A stretch of DNA of 6,197 nucleotides from assembly GCA_015068335.1 (NCBI GenBank), contig SVKT01000093.1, positions 1 to 6,197 on the forward strand. Reading direction: 5' to 3'. The stretch comes from Oscillospiraceae bacterium. GTDB taxonomy: Bacteria > Bacillota > Clostridia > Oscillospirales > Oscillospiraceae. The first letter of the stretch is position 1. Each line of letters opens with the position of its first letter. The notes beneath the pieces are model-generated. The model saw nothing but the letters and a program-made list of their open reading frames with translations, ran no database searches and had not been told where the DNA came from. Both the position numbers and the translations under genes were made by a program. Below, piece after piece: positions 4,975-6,197 of the stretch.

Positions 4975-5706
4975 ATGGCATCTAACGTCGTATCTATGAA
5001 AGCCCTGCTGGAAGCAGGCGTCCACTTCGGTCACCAGACCCGTCGCTGGAACCCCAAGATGGCTCCCTACATTTACACCGAGCGCAACGGTATCTATATC
5101 GTTGACTTGCAGAAGACCGTCCGCAAACTGGAAGAGGCTTACAGTTTCGTTCGCGAAGTGGCTCAGAACGGTCAGTCCATCCTGTTCGTCGGCACCAAGA
5201 AGCAGGCTCAGGAAGCCATCAAGGAAGAGGCTCTGCGCTGCGGTCAGTACTATGTCAACGCTCGTTGGCTGGGCGGTATGATGACCAACTTCAAGACTAT
5301 GCGTACCCGCGTGGATCGTCTGAACCAGTTGAAGACTATGCAGGCTGACGGTACCTTCGATATGCTGCCCAAGAAGGAAGTTATGAAGCACCTGGGCGAG
5401 ATCGAAAAGTTGGAGAAGTACCTGGGCGGCGTGAAGGATATGAAGACCCTGCCCGGCGCTCTGTTCATCGTTGACACCCGCAAGGAGCGCAACGCCATCG
5501 CCGAGGCTCACAAACTGGGTATCCCCGTTGTGGCCATCGCCGATACCAACTGCGATCCCGACGAGATCGATTATGTCATCCCCGGCAACGACGACGCTAT
5601 CCGCGCCATCAAACTGATCTCCTCTGTTATGGCCAACGCCGTTCTGGAAGGCAAGCAGGGCGAGCAGATCGAGGCCGTCGAAGAGAAGGCCGAGGACGCC
5701 GAGTAA
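4975..5706 (+). CDS. rpsB: Small ribosomal subunit protein S2
   Basis: This 243-residue protein (B. subtilis S2 has 246) binds the 30S subunit between head and body and is needed late in assembly. Both S2 signatures are present: the N-terminal SMKALLEAGVHFGHQTRRWNP stretch (about residues 7-27, with GVHFGHQ at 15-21) and the C-terminal IPVVAIADTNCDPDEIDY region around D190-T191-N192, followed by VIPGNDDAIRAIKL. The ILFVGTKKQAQ and ARWLGGM.TNF segments between them are also typical. The C-terminus is an acidic Glu/Ala-rich tail. Arg codons are CGC or CGT throughout, in line with very high expression. The start at 4975 matches the normal S2 N-terminus. It has its own promoter and leader and is followed 57 bases later by tsf, the standard bacterial order. 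Confidence 0.98.
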   Translation: MASNVVSMKALLEAGVHFGHQTRRWNPKMAPYIYTERNGIYIVDLQKTVRKLEEAYSFVREVAQNGQSILFVGTKKQAQEAIKEEALRCGQYYVNARWLGGMMTNFKTMRTRVDRLNQLKTMQADGTFDMLPKKEVMKHLGEIEKLEKYLGGVKDMKTLPGALFIVDTRKERNAIAEAHKLGIPVVAIADTNCDPDEIDYVIPGNDDAIRAIKLISSVMANAVLEGKQGEQIEAVEEKAEDAE

Positions 5707-5713
5707 TTAACCC

Positions 5714-5738
5714 ATCAAGCGCTCCGTGCGCTTTTGAT
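5714..5738 (+). other. Short hairpin between rpsB and tsf
   Basis: AGCGC (5718-5722) pairs with GCGCT (5728-5731 plus the adjoining T) around a TCCGT loop. ATCA and TGAT extend the stem beyond a two-base asymmetry. Only a weak, interrupted T/A-rich stretch follows, so full termination is unlikely. It may partly attenuate transcription or protect the rpsB 3' end, adjusting the S2 to EF-Ts ratio. Confidence 0.45.
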
Positions 5739-5763
5739 ATCAATTTATTTGGAGGATATTAAA

Positions 5764-6197
5764 ATGGCTTTTACCGCAGCTGATGTTAAGAACCTGCGCG
5801 AAATGACCGGCGTGGGTATGATGGATTGCAAGAAAGCTCTGGCCGAGGCCGATGGCAACATCGACAAGGCCATCGAGTATCTGCGTGAAAAGGGTCTGGC
5901 CGCTTCCGCAAAGAAGGCCGGCCGTATCGCCGCCGAAGGTATGGCTTACGCCGCCGTCATCGACGGTGTTGGTGTTGTGGTCGAGGTCAACGCCGAGACC
6001 GACTTCGTCGGCAAGAACGAGAAGTTCGTCGACTTCGTCAAGGGCGTTGCCGCTGTCGTCGCCAAGGAGAATCCCGCTGATCTGGACGCCCTGATGGCTG
6101 CCAAGTATAACGACACCCTGACTGTTGAGCAGCAGCAGCAGGAGATGGTTCTCGTCATCGGCGAGAACATCAAGGTTCGCCGCTTTGCCCGCTTTGC
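5764..6197 (+). CDS. tsf: Elongation factor Ts, 3'-truncated by the window edge
   Basis: EF-Ts is the cytoplasmic guanine-nucleotide exchange factor that releases GDP from EF-Tu so that it can rebind GTP. About 144 residues are present; the frame is still open at the last base. The N-terminal UBA-like EF-Tu-binding domain covers residues 4-45, with the family signature LREMTGVGMMDCKKAL (11-26) and the IDKAIEYLREKG helix (33-44). The start of the core domain follows with VEVNAETDFV (73-82); the TDFV motif at 79-82 inserts at the EF-Tu nucleotide-site region in known structures. IGENIKVRR lies near the window end. ATG 5764 has TTGGAGGA with GGAGG at 5751-5755, eight bases upstream. It is co-transcribed with rpsB. 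No oddities are seen in the visible part. Confidence 0.97.
   Translation, partial: MAFTAADVKNLREMTGVGMMDCKKALAEADGNIDKAIEYLREKGLAASAKKAGRIAAEGMAYAAVIDGVGVVVEVNAETDFVGKNEKFVDFVKGVAAVVAKENPADLDALMAAKYNDTLTVEQQQQEMVLVIGENIKVRRFARF

Overview
The window reads as chromosomal DNA from an endospore-forming member of the Clostridia, most likely a gut Oscillospiraceae/Ruminococcaceae-type organism. This rests on four things: the forespore sigma factor SigG, the clostridial YlmC/YmxH family protein, an extracellular Cthe_2159-like carbohydrate-binding lipoprotein, and strong GGAGG ribosome binding sites combined with fairly GC-rich coding sequence. The genus is inference. There is no CRISPR array, insertion sequence, tRNA, rRNA or phage gene that I can see. 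Most of the window is housekeeping and sporulation core, and I found no convincing new multi-gene system.

Layout: (1) 1-1208, the C-terminal ~400 residues of glutaminyl-tRNA synthetase on +, closed by a hairpin that also ends the convergent gene. (2) 1250-1660, a small PaaI-type hotdog thioesterase on -, with a near-consensus housekeeping promoter. (3) 1803-3509, a 568-residue secreted lipoprotein with a right-handed beta-helix of the Cthe_2159 family, divergent from the thioesterase. (4) 3544-4314, sigG on -, convergent with the lipoprotein gene across a terminator. (5) 4469-4753, a ylmC/ymxH-family PRC-barrel gene, divergent from sigG and closed by a large terminator. (6) 4833-6197, a strong promoter, a ~105-nt structured leader, rpsB (ribosomal protein S2), a short hairpin and the start of tsf (elongation factor Ts), which runs off the end.

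The genes form at least five transcription units. rpsB-tsf is the classic translation operon. sigG and ylmC are linked in sporulating Firmicutes, but here they are divergent and share a 154-bp spacer. That spacer holds a good sigma-G/sigma-F-type promoter for sigG, consistent with forespore expression and autoregulation. The lipoprotein and thioesterase share a 142-bp divergent promoter region but have no obvious functional link.

The points most worth a second look are the sigG promoter, a Glu in SigG where B. subtilis has Asn45, the cysteine-rich YlmC, the solitary beta-helix lipoprotein with its long Pro/Gly-rich tail, and the two competing hairpins in the rpsB leader.
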